Numbered from the stretch's first letter, positions 47,591 through 59,352 are shown. The stretch: DNA of 64,000 nucleotides from Leucaena leucocephala (GCA_037074615.1 CM073547.1:14724501-14788500), one strand, 5' to 3'. Numbers and translations: made by a program. Notes: generated by a model not told the origin, from the letters alone.

Positions 47591-49192
47591 GTATTGCTCG
47601 TTGAGCATAATGAGCCGACTACCTATCAAGAAGCTATAGTGGGACCAAACTCTGAAAAGTGGCTTAATGGCATGAAGTCTGAGATGCAATCCATGTACGA
47701 CAACAAGGTTTGGATCTTAGTCAACCCGCCTAAAGGTGTAAAAACTGTCGGGTGCAAGTGGGTTTTTAAGGAGAAAACTGACATGGATGGCAATGTAAAT
47801 GTCTTCAAGGCACGACTGGTTGCAAAAAGATTTACTCAAACTCATGGTGTGGACTATGATGAGACCTTTTCCCCAGTTGCAATGGCTAAATCAATCAGAA
47901 TCCTCTTTGCCATAGTCGCATATTATGACTATAAAATATGGCAGATAGATGTCAAGACAGCCTTTCTTAATGGAAAGCTCCTTGAGGATGTGTACATGAC
48001 ATAACCTGAAGGGTTTGTGTGTTCCGAGGACTCTGGTAAAGTGTGCAAGCTTCAAAGGTCCATTTATGGATTGAAGCAAGCCTCTCAGAGTTGGAATAAT
48101 CATTTTGATGAAGTAGTCAAAGAGTTTGGATTCCTTCAAAATATTGATGAACCTTGTGTGTACAAGGTTAGTGGGAGCACAGTTGTGTTTTTGGTACTCT
48201 ATGTTGATGACATCCTACTTATTGGGAATGACATTCCTACCTTACAGATTGTCAAGTCTTGGTTAGAAAAGTCTTTCTCGATGAAAGACTTGGGTGAAGC
48301 CAACTACATCCTAGGAATCAGGATCTATAGAGATAGATCTAAAAGACTTCTAGGACTCAGTCAAAGTACATACATAGACAAAATACTGCATAGGTTCAAT
48401 ATGCACGAATCAAAGAGGGGTTTCATACCCATGTCTCATGGTAGTCACCTCAGCAAAGATCTATGTCCTAGTACATCTGATCAGCGAGGTCGCATGAGTA
48501 AAGTTCCATATGCCTCAGCCATAGGATCTATCATGTACGCCATATTATGTACTCGACCGGATGTCTTATTTGCCTTAAGTATGACTAGTAGATATCAACA
48601 GGACCCTGGTGAGGCCCATTGGACTGCTGTCAAGAATATCCTTAAGTACTTAAGAAGGACTAAGGACTTATTCTTGGTCTATGGTGGATTGGATGACGAA
48701 CTCTGTGTAACTGGTTACACAGACACGAGTTTCCAAACTGACCAGGATGACAAAAAATTGCAGTCTAGATATATATTCCTCCTCAATAATGGAGCAGTAA
48801 GCTGGAAGAGCTCTAAGCAGGGCACTGTAGCAGATTCTGCAATAGAAGCTGAGTATATAGCAGCATCTGATGCAGCTAAGGAAGCCGTTTGGATCAGAAA
48901 GTTTATCACAGAACTAGGGGCGATACCTACCATCTCAGATCCAATAACTTTACTCTATGACAATAGCGGTGCCATTGCACAGGCTAAAGAGCCTAGGTCA
49001 CATCAAAGGACCAAGCATATACTTAGGCGATTTCATCTCATCAGAGAAATCAACGATAGAGGTGATATAAAAATATGCAAAGTAGCAGGAGAAGACAATA
49101 TCGCCGATCCTCTAACAAAGCCGCTTGTGCAGGCAAAACATGAACGTCATGTTAGGTTAATGGGAATTAGTCAAATTAATGATTGTACCTAG
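47591..49192 (+). pseudogene. Copia reverse transcriptase and RNase H region, one stop
   Basis: Copies the element RNA into DNA. KSEMQSMYDNKVWILV opens the reverse transcriptase, then GCKWVFKEK and KARLVAK. A TAA at 48002-48004 sits where PEGF normally follows a Gln. After it the frame is open to 49192: SIYGLKQASQSW, the catalytic YVDD at 48200-48211, KDLGEANYILGI, and RNase H with GYTDTSF, EAEYIAASDAAKEAVW, YDNSGAI and ADPLTKPL. Apart from the one stop this part is well preserved. Confidence 0.92.
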
Positions 49193-49195
49193 TGC

Positions 49196-49206
49196 AAGTG
49201 GGAGGT
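49196..49206 (+). other. Polypurine tract
   Basis: AAGTGGGAGGT immediately before the 3' LTR, where plus-strand DNA synthesis is primed. Confidence 0.85.
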
Positions 49207-50116
49207 TGTTGGAAAATGTGCCCTAGGGGCCAATCATTGTCTTATGAACATTATTGATTTATGAATTTATTAATTGTGTTATCATATTATTTGCATGTTT
49301 ATTGTGATGACCATCCTTAGATAATTCATGATCTTATCCTAAATGTCCCTAGTCAGTCATCTATGTGGGAGCAGAGATGAAATAAGGCCAGCATGACTTT
49401 GAAGATGTATAGATATATAAATCAAAGTCATAGGCACATGTAAGAGTACAAGGTGTTGGACCGACCCGCTATGAGAGAGCTGCATGGGTTACATCATAAG
49501 CTTCTCTCATATACAAACCATGTCACTATGCCCTTTGACCTGAGATCATCATGGATTCCTACATGACAAACGCTCAGGTTTTACCTAGTCAAAAGTCACT
49601 TTTGACTGAGTGATCATAAAGACTATGTTCGAGCTTATTAGTTTTTCATGCGGAGGAATGTGAATGGTAAAGATGGAATTTGTCCCTCACATTCGTAGAG
49701 AGATATTACTGGGCCCCTCGATGAGTGAGTCTGAGAAATGTATGGCCATACTATAATGGAAAGGTAGTTCCATTTCTATAGTCAGACTACTCAGGGATCG
49801 AGAAAATAACGGTCAGGAATAGGAGGATGACATTATCCATACCTCATCCATGACCAAAATATCGCGTGATAGAAGGGACATGATATGGTTGTATAAAAGG
49901 TTACATCGTTTATCGATCCTCATATGATTTGGGTAGTCGTTATATCACACACAAAATATCCCAACACGAGCTATGATGTCTAAATTCATTGAATCTAAGA
50001 CGTGTCCAGATTCAATGAATGATCCAAGGTTGATGTATATATTTATTTATATTTATATTCGTATATATATATATATATAAATTCATATATATACATTATA
50101 TATAAGGAATATATAT

Positions 50117-50366
50117 GATTTAATTTATAAGGATAAATTAAATCTCTATCATGTTTGAATTTGAATTTCAAATTGATAGGATATCTCATATAAGAGATAC
50201 TTACAAGATTTAATTTATAAGGATAAATTAAATCTCTATCACATTTGAATTTGAAATTCAAATTGATAGAATATCTCATATAAGAGATATTTATAAGATT
50301 TAATTTATAAGGATAAATTAAATCTCTATCACGTTTGAATTTAAAATTCAAATTGACATGATATCT
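50117..50366 (+). repeat. 90-bp tandem units in the Copia 3' LTR (3 copies)
   Basis: Unit starts GATTTAATTTATAAGGATAA at 50117, 50207 and 50297, exactly 90 apart; the last is partial. Each unit holds two small palindromes, TTTAATTTATAAGGATAAATTAAA-like and GAATTTGAAATTC-like. Confidence 0.9.
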
Positions 50367-50810
50367 CAAATTTGATTTATGAGAATAAATCAAATATAGT
50401 CCCGTCTTATCTTCATTTTAAATTAAATAAATAGGTGAATTAAATCTGTGGGACGAATTTAATATAAACATTATTTATTTAATTAGTTTCTTATCAAATC
50501 ATACAATATTTGATATTGTATTAATTTCAGAATTAATATAGATTAATTCCAAAATTCAATTCGATTGAGAAAAACGCAGACCATCCTATATATCTGATTT
50601 TAGGAGCTACGTTTTTGGCACACAACACACAACACAAAAGGCCGAACAGAATCTGCAAAAAGGTTTACAAATAAGAAACTGCTGAAGTAGAGACGGAGAT
50701 AACGAATTCTTGAGAGAGCCTTGGAGGGATATGCGAATCTAGCACGTCATTCATGGTTAGAACGATGTTCGTGTGGATACCAGTAGAGGAAGCTGACCTG
50801 AGGTGTTGAC

Positions 50811-50912
50811 TTCTTGCAATCAGAAAGAGAGCACTAGCCACGGAGAGAAGCTGTGGACATCTTCTTGCGATCAGAAAGAGAGCACCAGTCGCGGAGAGAA
50901 GCTGTGGAAGTC
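50811..50912 (+). repeat. 51-bp tandem units in the Copia LTR (2 copies)
   Basis: Units at 50811-50861 and 50862-50912 start TTCTTGC(A/G)ATCAGAAAG and end CTGTGGA(C/A)(A/G)TC. The 5' LTR of the same element also has two, the two solo LTRs only one. Confidence 0.8.
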
Positions 50913-51035
50913 GCTGAGGAACACCAAGGGTAATGCCTCTTTCCACTTGACTTAAACACATACGGTAGATCCTGGCAAGGAATAGGAAAAAAATTTTTAA
51001 ATTAATTTCTGCTGCGTGTCTTCTAATTCCTTACA

Positions 51036-51387
51036 CTATCCCCTAAAAAAGAATTTAAATTTAGTTGAGGAGTAATGTAAATATGTAAATAATGTAAAGT
51101 AGTTGCATAGATGTATAATAGTTATGACATACCCCGTATATGTAGTTGACATATTGTAATGTATGTACAAATACTGTGATGATATGAAATATGAGTTTTG
51201 ATTTAATATAATAAAATGATAGTTGATTGAACATATATGTGAATATGTTCTCTATTTAATTTAATTATGATAGATAGATATGGATGAGTTTCAAGTGACT
51301 TAAGCTCATCAAAGTCAAGAACAAGAATTGGCCATTGCCAGAGTAAAGATTGGATAAATAACATTAAAAGAGAATGTTTAGAGAAAG
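51036..51387. other. Right flank of the Copia insertion, no gene seen
   Basis: AT-rich, no recognisable frame. It should continue the decayed remnant at 42091-42803, but no clear coding similarity is left. Confidence 0.4.
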
Positions 51388-52868
51388 TGATAAGATACAT
51401 TTTGTATATGGTTTCTGTGACATTTTTAAGAGCTTTATAACAACTTTACCATTCATTTTATGCTTTAAATTGTACTTTTGTGGTAATACATGATTGTACA
51501 TGGCAATGTACTAATTAAAGGGTAAAATGGTAAATTAACTCTTCCAAACTGCATATATTCTGTTATTTACTGATTTGAACTTTTATAGTAAACTTTTATA
51601 TTAGATTGTAGGTATTTTGGAAGAGAGCAAGGACCAAGAAATAAATCACAAGTCAACGAAAGTGAAATTATGCTCCTGTACCTTTTAGTTATGACCAAAG
51701 AGTATGCCAGTTGCGATCTTGATTCTTCTGAATGTCTCTCTGTGTTTATAGGTCGCAACAAAAACATGGATCTAGTCACGACTAAAATGTGAAATCGCTG
51801 AAACTGTGTATTTTGAATTAGGTCATACAGAAATAAAAAGAGAGAAGGGATGCCGTCAAGGGTGAGGCTAGGTTTTGACTTGATTAGGCTAAGAAGTAGT
51901 ACTTGAGCGCTCTCTGATCACCTTCTCCATATCTTCCATCATTCTATACCTCTCCACAGACTTCTCCACATCTCTACACTATCAATCTACTGTCTTCTCA
52001 TCATTTCTTCATAGTATCACATATGGATAGCAATTGCAGTACAGCAAGCGTCATGAGAGGCTAAATCTTTAGTCTCTTGGTGATAGATCTTATATCTTGA
52101 GCTTATGCACTAAAATGGGGAGTTTCTACTATTCTAATTTACATCTTCTCATAATATGATTGTTGCTAGATCTAGGGTTTTTATTTTATGAGTCAGTTTT
52201 GAATATCAATTGATCATTCTTAGATTAGACTTTATAATTGAATTCAGATGATTTGAACATTTTCTTTTTAATAGAATATTTTAGTTTTGATTTTAAGAGA
52301 GTTGGGTTATTATCAGTGATCATTGTTAATTAATTCAATTGCTTGAAATCTAGGGTTTTTGATCGATGACCATTCGAGGGCATTTTCATCATCTAATTCA
52401 ACTTACACGCTAAGTAGTTTATGAAAGTTTGCTAATAGTTCTTAAATCAGCTTTAATCAAAGGGGTTTAAGGAAAATTAAGGTTCTGAACTCAATCGATT
52501 GATTGAGGTTTTCTTTGAGACTTAGTGATTTCAAAACTACAATTTTAATGTGAAAGCAAGGATAGATACGTTTTCATCATCAAGAGTCTTTTATAACATA
52601 TTTCTCAAATAAACTAACTCATTATCATCTTGATCAAAAATCCAAAAATATTTACTTTTCTACACCCTACTTTTATTGCATCAATCCTAAAACCCCAAAA
52701 ATTATTTTATCCCTCCTTAAGTTTTTCATTGATTTTGACATCCAATCTGCTAGGTTTCCAAATAAAAGGCTCCTTAAGAAGAATGATAGGGTTGTGCCTT
52801 ATACTATATTATATTGGGTGCAATTTACTTTATTTTGATGGTCAAACCTTGACAATCTGCCCTCATCA
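51388..52868 (+). mobile_element. Athila-type 5' LTR, 1481 bp
   Basis: Starts TGATAAGATACATTTTG and ends TGCCCTCATCA, followed at once by an Athila-type primer site. Decayed GTCGCGAC copies lie at 51690-51790. Confidence 0.7.
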
Positions 52869-52869
52869 A

Positions 52870-52887
52870 TAGCGCCATTGCTGAGGA
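52870..52887 (+). other. Primer-binding site (Asp tRNA type, Athila)
   Basis: TAGCGCCATTGCTGAGGA, four differences from TGGCGCCGTTGCCGGGGA. All four are transitions of the kind left by cytosine deamination (G to A or C to T). Confidence 0.75.
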
Positions 52888-53009
52888 GCCAAGTAATTGT
52901 TTGTCAATTTCATTAGCTACCTGAGTCATTTTTTTTGTTTTTGTTTTCATTTTAGTTTTTAGTATTTTTTAAATTGCATTGCATTATGCACTTTTCTGAG
53001 TTTCTACAA

Positions 53010-53250
53010 AAAAAAAGTCTCTATGACTGTGAGTTGCGACCTAAACTCACTTGCGTCATGACAATTACTCTCTGTGACTTTAAGTCATGACCAAACATCA
53101 TTTGTGTCATGACCTGATTGCTTCCTTATGAAATTTGACTACTATGTGAAAACTAGTCGCGACATTTAAAACCTTCAGTCATGACTACTATTCTCTGTGA
53201 TATTGAGTCGTGACTCAAACACACTTTAGTCGCGACAAACTAAAAACTGT
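53010..53250 (+). repeat. GTCGCGAC palindrome repeats, Athila leader
   Basis: About nine copies: TTGCGAC, GTCATGAC (several), GTCGCGAC (near 53157 and 53230), GTCGTGAC. They alternate with a CTCTGTGA-containing spacer word. They lie between primer site and gag. Confidence 0.8.
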
Positions 53251-53296
53251 ACAACTTCTGTGACTGACTCTAACTGATTGTATTGATTATTCTCTA

Positions 53297-54290
53297 TTGT
53301 TTTTGCATTGCATGAGTAAAAGAACTAAACCATTACTGCCTTTTGAACCTGAAATTGAGAGAAGACTTGGGAAACTAAAGAGAGAATTTAGGGAATTTAG
53401 AGAAGAAGCAAAATCTAGTTCCTCCTCTAGTATTCTAGAGTCTGAAACTAAACTGAATATGGCTTATATTAATCATAATGGGTATAATGGGCATGGAGAA
53501 AATGAAATACTAATGAATGCAGAAGATAATAGAAGTATGAGGGAAATTAATCATTTGCATGTGAATTATGATCATATGGTTTCTATACTGAAGAAGCTAA
53601 TTTTGAGATTAAAGGAGCTTGATTGTAGCCTTACCTAAATTTCATGGTTTTACAGTAGAATGTCCATATAGTCACTTACAAACCATGTGTATGATTTGTT
53701 CTTCAATGAAGCCTCCAATGACTGCACTGGATGATGTCTTAAGGAGGTGTTTCCATTTTACCTTGGAAGGGAAGGCTAAGGAGTGTCTATTTGCCAACTC
53801 ATTTCTCCACTCTTACATGGGATCAGTTGAAGTCTATCTTGAATAGTTTTTCCCAGCTTCAAAGACCACTCGAATGAAGAAGGAGATCACTAATATTCTG
53901 TAACAGGATGGAGAATCTTTACATGATTATTGGATGAGGTTTCTTAATCTGTTGGCTCGATGCCCTTGCCACAACATGACCAAGGCTGATTTGGTAGACA
54001 TTTTCTTTTATGGTCTACTTCCTCATAATAAGGTTTCCTTGAATGCAGTAGTAAATAGATCCTTAAGAGATAAGACTCCACAAGCAAGTTGGGAGTTATT
54101 CCAGAAAATGGCCAATGAAGATCATCATACATGGGATCCAAGGAGAATGCCCACATCTTCTTCGGGTAATTCAAATGTGATCTTAGCTGAAATTGTAGCC
54201 CTAGGAAACAAAATGGAGAAGAGGATTAATTTGATTGAAATAGAGCTACATTCCACAAAACAAGTTCATGCAGTGGATACCTCATAAGCC
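53297..54290 (+). pseudogene. Athila-type gag, frameshift and stops
   Basis: Near-N-terminal region with PFEPEIERRLGKLKRE, then after a frame change near 53630 the Retrotrans_gag domain: ALPKFHGFTVECPYSHLQT, FFPASKTTRMKKEITNIL, DGESLHDYWMRFLNLLARC, FFYGLLPHNKVSLNAVVN, ASWELFQKMANEDHHTWD. In-frame TAG at 53844-53846 and TAA near 53902 sit where Gln codons would fit. Order and words match Athila Gag. Confidence 0.85.
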
Positions 54291-55395
54291 TTGGTTATAG
54301 GATGTGAATCATGTAGTTTAATGATGCATCCTACCAGTACATATGAAAGACAGTATGAAGAAGTGGCAGTAATGTATCAAGGGAGAGACAATCAATACGA
54401 GAAGAGAGACCCATATTCCAATACATACAACCCTAGTTAGAGAGACCACCCAAACTTTAGGTGGGGTGATAAGCCAAATCAATTTAAAGGAGGTGGTGAT
54501 TCCTCAAGCAACTACTAAAATAATGCAAGGTCTATCGTTTAAACTCACCCTAATACCTTATTAACACCAAGGCCAGATGAGACTTATCAATTGTTGAAGA
54601 GTATGGCTGCACAGATGAACAATACGGATTGTAGGATGACCAATATAGAGAACAATCTCAAGGAGAATGATGGTCAGTTCGCCTCCATAGCTTCAATTGT
54701 CCAAAGTATGTAAAAGGATAATACAGATGTGCACAGAAAACTTGAAGAGTTATGTTCTAATAATATAGATATCACAAGTCACTTAACTCAAGTCTCCAAT
54801 ACAGTGAGTGACATTCAAGGAAATAGCAGTGGCAGCATACCTTCGAACACCATCATTAACCCGAGGGGTCTGGATATTATATCCCTCAGAAGTGGCAGAA
54901 AGGTACATTTAAAGGAAACTGATACACCAGAGCAGGATATGAAAGATGCTGAATTTGAGAATTCATCTCTGCCATAGGTGCAAATTTGGAAATCTGAAAT
55001 TACTAAAGAATAGCAACTTATATTGAAGAAGCTAACCTAAGAGGAGAACTCACAAACCCAAGTAGAGATACAAGAGCTACAAGAAAAAGTAGCAACAATA
55101 CCAAGTCCATCCTACAAAGGAAAGTAACCTGAGGAGAAGCTGGAGTCGAGTGAGTAAGGAGCCTCTATGCACAAAGATAAGGAGGTAAGTATAAAAAATC
55201 TCCCTTTTCCTAACTCTTACTTTGTTGGGAAAAAAATTGACCCTGATTTTCCAAAAAGATGCTTATATTCTATTCAATAAGTTAGAAATAAATATCCCTT
55301 TGGTTTAGTTCCTCAAGAGAAACCCTAAATATGCAAAATTTTTGAAAAAAATGTGTGCTAATAAAAAGAAGTTTAAGCCTCTTGAGAGAATCTAG
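54291..55395 (+). pseudogene. Athila-type gag C-terminal and linker region, decayed
   Basis: After a TAA at 54286-54288 the frame continues with SNTYNPS then TAG in place of a Trp, then RDHPNFRWGDKPNQF, the Athila-typical segment. Later a coiled-coil-like stretch and LDIISLRSGRKVHL (about 54868-54910) precede the protease. Many further stops follow in 54975-55390. Confidence 0.75.
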
Positions 55396-55930
55396 GTGAG
55401 TGCTAATGTGCCATCACTCTTTAAGACCAAACTACCTATTAAGTGCCAAGACCCAGGATCCTACACAATCCCATGCACTATAGGAAATATTCCTATTAAG
55501 GAAGCGTTACTAGATCTAGGGGCAGCCATTAATGTAATGCCTTGGTCTATATATCAAGCTTTAGGTATCAACAATCTTAGAGACACAAGCGTAGTGCTCT
55601 AGTTAGATGATAGGTCAATTAGGTATCCTAAGGGAATCCTTGAGGATATTATAGTACAAGTCAAGGACTTAGTGTTCCCAACTGATTTTTATGTTTTGGA
55701 CATGTCCAATGAGTTAGTAAATGATACCACTTTGATCATTGGCTGACCTTTCCTCCAAACTTCCAAGACCATCATTTAGTATGAAGCATAGTTCCATCAC
55801 AATAGAAGTTGGAGAGCATGTGGTAAGCTTTAACATAAATGAAGCAATAAAATTTCCTTATGATAATTCTACTTTTACTTCTTTGAATGCCATTGATTAC
55901 GCTATTGAAGAGACTAGGGATGAACGTTAA
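55396..55930 (+). pseudogene. Athila-type aspartic protease, broken
   Basis: IKCQDPGSYTIPCTIGN leads to the active-site region LLDLGAAINVMPWSIYQALG (DLGA where retroviral-type enzymes have DTGA, as usual in Athila). The flap-end motif expected as GRPFL reads G-stop-PFL because CGA has become TGA at about 55743. Then a frame change; the last part reads TIEVGEHVVSFNINEAIKF in the frame of 55739-55930. Reverse transcriptase should follow but does not. Confidence 0.82.
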
Positions 55931-56039
55931 TTGAGTTTGCATGATAATGATAGAGATAATGCATTTGTAAAAGGTTTATTGAGTGATCTTGCAGGATCCC
56001 AAGATGTTCTAGAAGCTGGAAGTGCAACAATTGAAGAAA

Positions 56040-56365
56040 GGTCGACTTTCTATGACCCAAGGTCATGACTAAATAACCTCTACATCACGACTAAACATCA
56101 ATCTGAGAGTCACTATGAAGCTGAGTTGCGACCAAATGGCTTTAAGGTCATGACACAAACCTCCAGAGACGATCAGTCGTGACACAAAGATGAAGATATC
56201 GTGACTAAACATCAATCTACTGAGGGATAGCCTTTCTGTGACCCTAAGTCACAACTAAAAGATGTACAGGTCATGACAACAAGTTCCAAAGAGACACCCT
56301 ATAAGCTGGAGTAGTGACGAGAAGCTAAAAGGTCGTGACTAGAAATACTAGACGCAACCAAGGAA
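56040..56365 (+). repeat. GTCGCGAC-variant repeats where pol should be
   Basis: About ten copies of GTCATGAC, GTCGTGAC, GTTGCGAC and similar forms, spaced by words like CAAAGAC, AACATCAATCT. They lie directly between the protease and the next frame remnant. Confidence 0.75.
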
Positions 56366-56880
56366 CTCTAAACTCCTTCAGTTCCACACTCCACTATTTT
56401 GGTTAAAGGGCTAATACATTCTAACTCTTCTCGCCCTCATTCTCATTCCAAAATTACATCTCATACCTTAAGGTTTTTGAAAGATTTAATCTCTAATAAT
56501 AATATAGGTATGAAAAAGAATGATCCCAAGTATGTCGCAGTCGTATACCAACCTCAGCTTCGTACGATACTTGGGGAAGCAGATGATAAATTGGAGGATC
56601 TACTCAAGCTAGAGAAGAGCAACTACAAGGAATATACGAAGGATGCGAGAAACTTCCCAAGTCTGTTGCTGCTACATGCCAACCATAGTTGGGCAAGTTC
56701 AAGTTTAAAGAGGGAAAATTCAAGATGAGCTTGGACGAATCTCATTATAAGATGCGCGATTGTGGAATGCTGAAGTAGAGAGAGAGGGTAATGGGAAAAC
56801 CTTCCAATCAAACAGCCATCTCTCAAAGTTTTATGATTTCCCATCGCCTCCTTGAGGCTAGGTTGTCCCTTTCCTTATTG
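56366..56880 (+). pseudogene. Unidentified frame remnant of the Athila-type element
   Basis: An open stretch to 56728 with KKNDPKYVAVVYQPQLRTIL and a Lys/Glu-rich helix-like part, then a broken continuation to about 56880. No reverse transcriptase, RNase H or integrase motif was seen. I do not recognise it; it may be the tail of pol or a separate accessory frame. Confidence 0.35.
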
Positions 56881-57260
56881 CACGGTTTTTTTTGTTTTTT
56901 CTTCTATGATATGTTTGATATGTTGGGTTAAGTTTAAGAAAGGGATGTTTCAGTAGGATAGTTTCATTTTCTATTTGTTTCTATTTATTCTAGGTGTCTT
57001 TCTATTTTGAACACCCCCCGTTACTGTCCATGTGTTGCATACTTATTGATTGTTCTCTCTAAAACTTACACACTCACATGCATAATTTTACCTTACCCAT
57101 TATATCATCTTTGCTTTAATTGTATTGCAATGTATAATTTGAATATGACTGTGAGCTTTATTGATAAATTTGTATTGAGTTGTGTGTTAGTTTATTGTAG
57201 GAGAAATTAAGGACAATTTGGGAGAATTAGGAGAAAATTTGGAGTCCATTAGGGAGTGAT
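56881..57260. other. Non-coding spacer of the Athila-type element
   Basis: T-rich. The open frame at 57007-57210 has no recognisable motif and is probably chance. Confidence 0.4.
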
Positions 57261-58020
57261 ATTGTATTCTGGTCGCGATAATATAAAATGTTAGTTGTGA
57301 CTAATGTGTATGTGAGCATTATGGTCATGACGTTAGTTCATGTGATCGCGACTATATCTCTCTAAGTATTTTAGTCGTGATAGGAACATTCCATGGTCGT
57401 GACGTTACTACGTCCTCAGCTATGCATTTTGACCCTCAGACCTTTTAAACTCCACTTACCCCATATACGTAACCATCTGCACGACTCTCTTCTCTATTTT
57501 TCTCTGGTCTATAACGCACTTTCACCTTGCTTCCCTCTGTTTTAGTTCTACTCCGTATTTCTCTTCTTCAGCTTGCTTCCAGCACCATTCTCTTTCCTCT
57601 TGAAGCATTTTCACTATCCATCAAGCTCTGCGTGGCCTTTTGTGCCCTAGTAATCTCTCATTCCTCTCTGATAGAAGTTTAACCCGTTATACACTCCTAT
57701 TGCATAGATTAAGGTAGTTCTCTGTTCCTTCAATCTTTTCTTGTTCCTTGGTTATAGCTTCCAGGCTTTAGGCAATTTTGATTTTCAGGAACATTTGGGG
57801 GATTTATGTGTAGCATTGGGTGGGGACTATTGCAATTCCATATCTATTTTAGGCTAGAGTTTTAGTAGGTCTGGTTGATTTGTGGGACATGCCTAATAAG
57901 TTTCTCTTATTTGAAAAGTTGTGTCTAGTCGCGCCCTAGAAGTCATTTCGTCTAGACAACGAGTTACAGAGACTCGTGGTCATGACAGATGAGTGTTTTG
58001 GTCACAACTAAACATGTACA
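57261..58020 (+). repeat. Spacer with further GTCGCGAC variants and a pyrimidine-rich stretch
   Basis: Variants at 57271-57410 (GTCGCGAT, GTTGTGAC, GTCATGAC, GATCGCGAC, GTCGTGA) and 57930-58010 (GTCGCG, GTCATGAC, GTCACAAC). Between them 57430-57680 is rich in CT words like a 5' UTR, ahead of the frame at 58218. Confidence 0.6.
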
Positions 58021-58217
58021 ACCTCTATTTTGAACCCCTTTTGCATAAAACCAGCCAATGTACCATAAATTTTTCTAGAGGGACTTTCTTTCCAAGGGAT
58101 AAGGCATTATTTTGTGTTAATTCGCATTGTTGATATGTGTACTCAAATAGACCGAACAAAGAATCCTAAGTGAACAAATGATCCCGCTCCAGGATCCCTG
58201 CCAAGTTGACCTGAAAG

Positions 58218-58928
58218 ATGGCTAAAACTATATTCAACAAATGAGGCGCTATCCAGGAAAAAGAATTCCCTATAACTGAGTTTGACTTCTATGAGTTAGC
58301 TTTAGCAAGTGGATTTAAAGAGTTATTAAAAAAGAGGACTGCAACTAATCGTACGTTAGTATTGGAATTCTACATGACCTTAGCCTTGGAAGAATCCTTG
58401 GGGATTGTATTTAGAGGAAAAGAGTTTTTCCTCTATGCCTGGGATATTAAATCTTTTTACAAACTACCCACTCTTTCTCAATGTCAATTCCATCATCTGA
58501 GACATCATTTAGATGAGGTCTCTTGGGATGCAATATTGGCCATTTTAGGAGGCGAAGGAGCATAATGGATGATTAGAGGGCAAAAGAGTTATCTAGAGAG
58601 AAAAGTCATGAATGATGAAGCTAGGATTTGGCTCAACTTTATGACCTATAACATGATGCCTCAGGCCCATATTTTAGATATTAATGAGGAGAGAGCTATC
58701 TTGCTCTACTTGTTAATGACCCAGTAGCCTGTAGAACTCACCTGTATTATTGCTAATTCTATTCACCATTGTGTCAATTCTTCAATAGCCCTCCTTGTTT
58801 TTCCTCATTTAATTACTGACCTGTGTAAGAAGAACGCGATCCCTACCCTTAAGACTGACCTTCTCCTTGACCCATCTACCATAAATGTTATAGTGTCTCC
58901 AAGGCCAATAAGAAGGTTAGGGAGTTGA
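58218..58928 (+). pseudogene. 'Putative plant transposon protein' domain frame (env position), three stops
   Basis: From ATG at 58218 one frame continues for 236 codons with a TGA at 58242, TAA at 58563 and TAG near 58728. It reads ITEFDFYELALASGFKELL, IVFRGKEFFLYAWDIKSFY, ARIWLNFMTYNMMPQAHI, ERAILLYLLM and LLVFPHLITDLCKKNAIPTL. This pattern (VRGK..F....I...Y, W..F....L.P..H, RA.LLY, FP.LIT.LC) is the plant transposon-associated domain often found after pol in Athila/Ogre-like elements. Molecular function is unknown. There is no evident signal peptide. Confidence 0.7.
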
Positions 58929-59352
58929 GAAGTATAAAAAGGGGCAAAAGGGTAACCAAGGGGAAGTAAAGGAGGAGCACACTCCGAAGGACACTACTGA
59001 GGGTGAATCTGGTTTGAGTGCATAGCTTGTAGTGATTTATAATCAATTACTTGAAGTTACTTCTCAACTACAAGAGCAACGAGCAATCATCATGAACCAA
59101 GAATTTTGAAGATAGCAATTTATCGAACCATTAGTTTTTAAGATTGCTCAGAAGCTTCACATAGCATTGCCTCCCAGATTTAAAGAAGCTTTCTTCAAGA
59201 GCAACATCCCTGCCTTTGCCTTCTTTCAAGAGGAACTGGGTGAATCTTCAAGGGTAAGAGCTACAGATGTTGGGGATGATGATAGAGCTATCACTGACAT
59301 GAATGAAGACGACTATGCTACTGAGGGTGCTACAGGGCAGAGGGAAGATTAG
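58929..59352 (+). pseudogene. C-terminal coiled and acidic tail of the same frame
   Basis: LLEVTSQLQEQRAIIMNQEF suggests a coiled coil. Then LPPRFKEAFFKSNIPAFAFF and an acidic end (VGDDDRAITDMNEDDYATE) with a stop at 59350-59352. Frame changes separate it from the preceding part. Confidence 0.55.

Larger units (their letters stand above)
42804..51035 (+). mobile_element. Copia retrotransposon bounded by LTRs and TSD CTATC, coding region broken
   Basis: Bounded by identical CTATC at 42799-42803 and 51036-51040. Order: 5' LTR, primer site, inverted protease-integrase copy, gag, protease, integrase, reverse transcriptase, RNase H, polypurine tract, 3' LTR, which is Copia order (integrase before reverse transcriptase). 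All frames are broken, so it cannot move by itself. Roughly the first 195 bases of the two LTRs differ at 14 places by eye, 12 of them transitions, so the insertion is not recent. Confidence 0.93.
49207..51035 (+). mobile_element. 3' LTR of the Copia element, 1829 bp
   Basis: TGTTGGAAAATGTGCCCTAG ... ATTCCTTACA. About 85 bases after 49945 present in the other LTR copies are missing. The minus-strand frames at 50043-50393 and 50665-50961 are repeat-driven shadows. Confidence 0.93.

Noticed and set aside
57007..57210. 67-codon hydrophobic, Cys-rich open frame
   Set aside because: No start context, no match, and it lies in Athila-type spacer DNA; likely chance.
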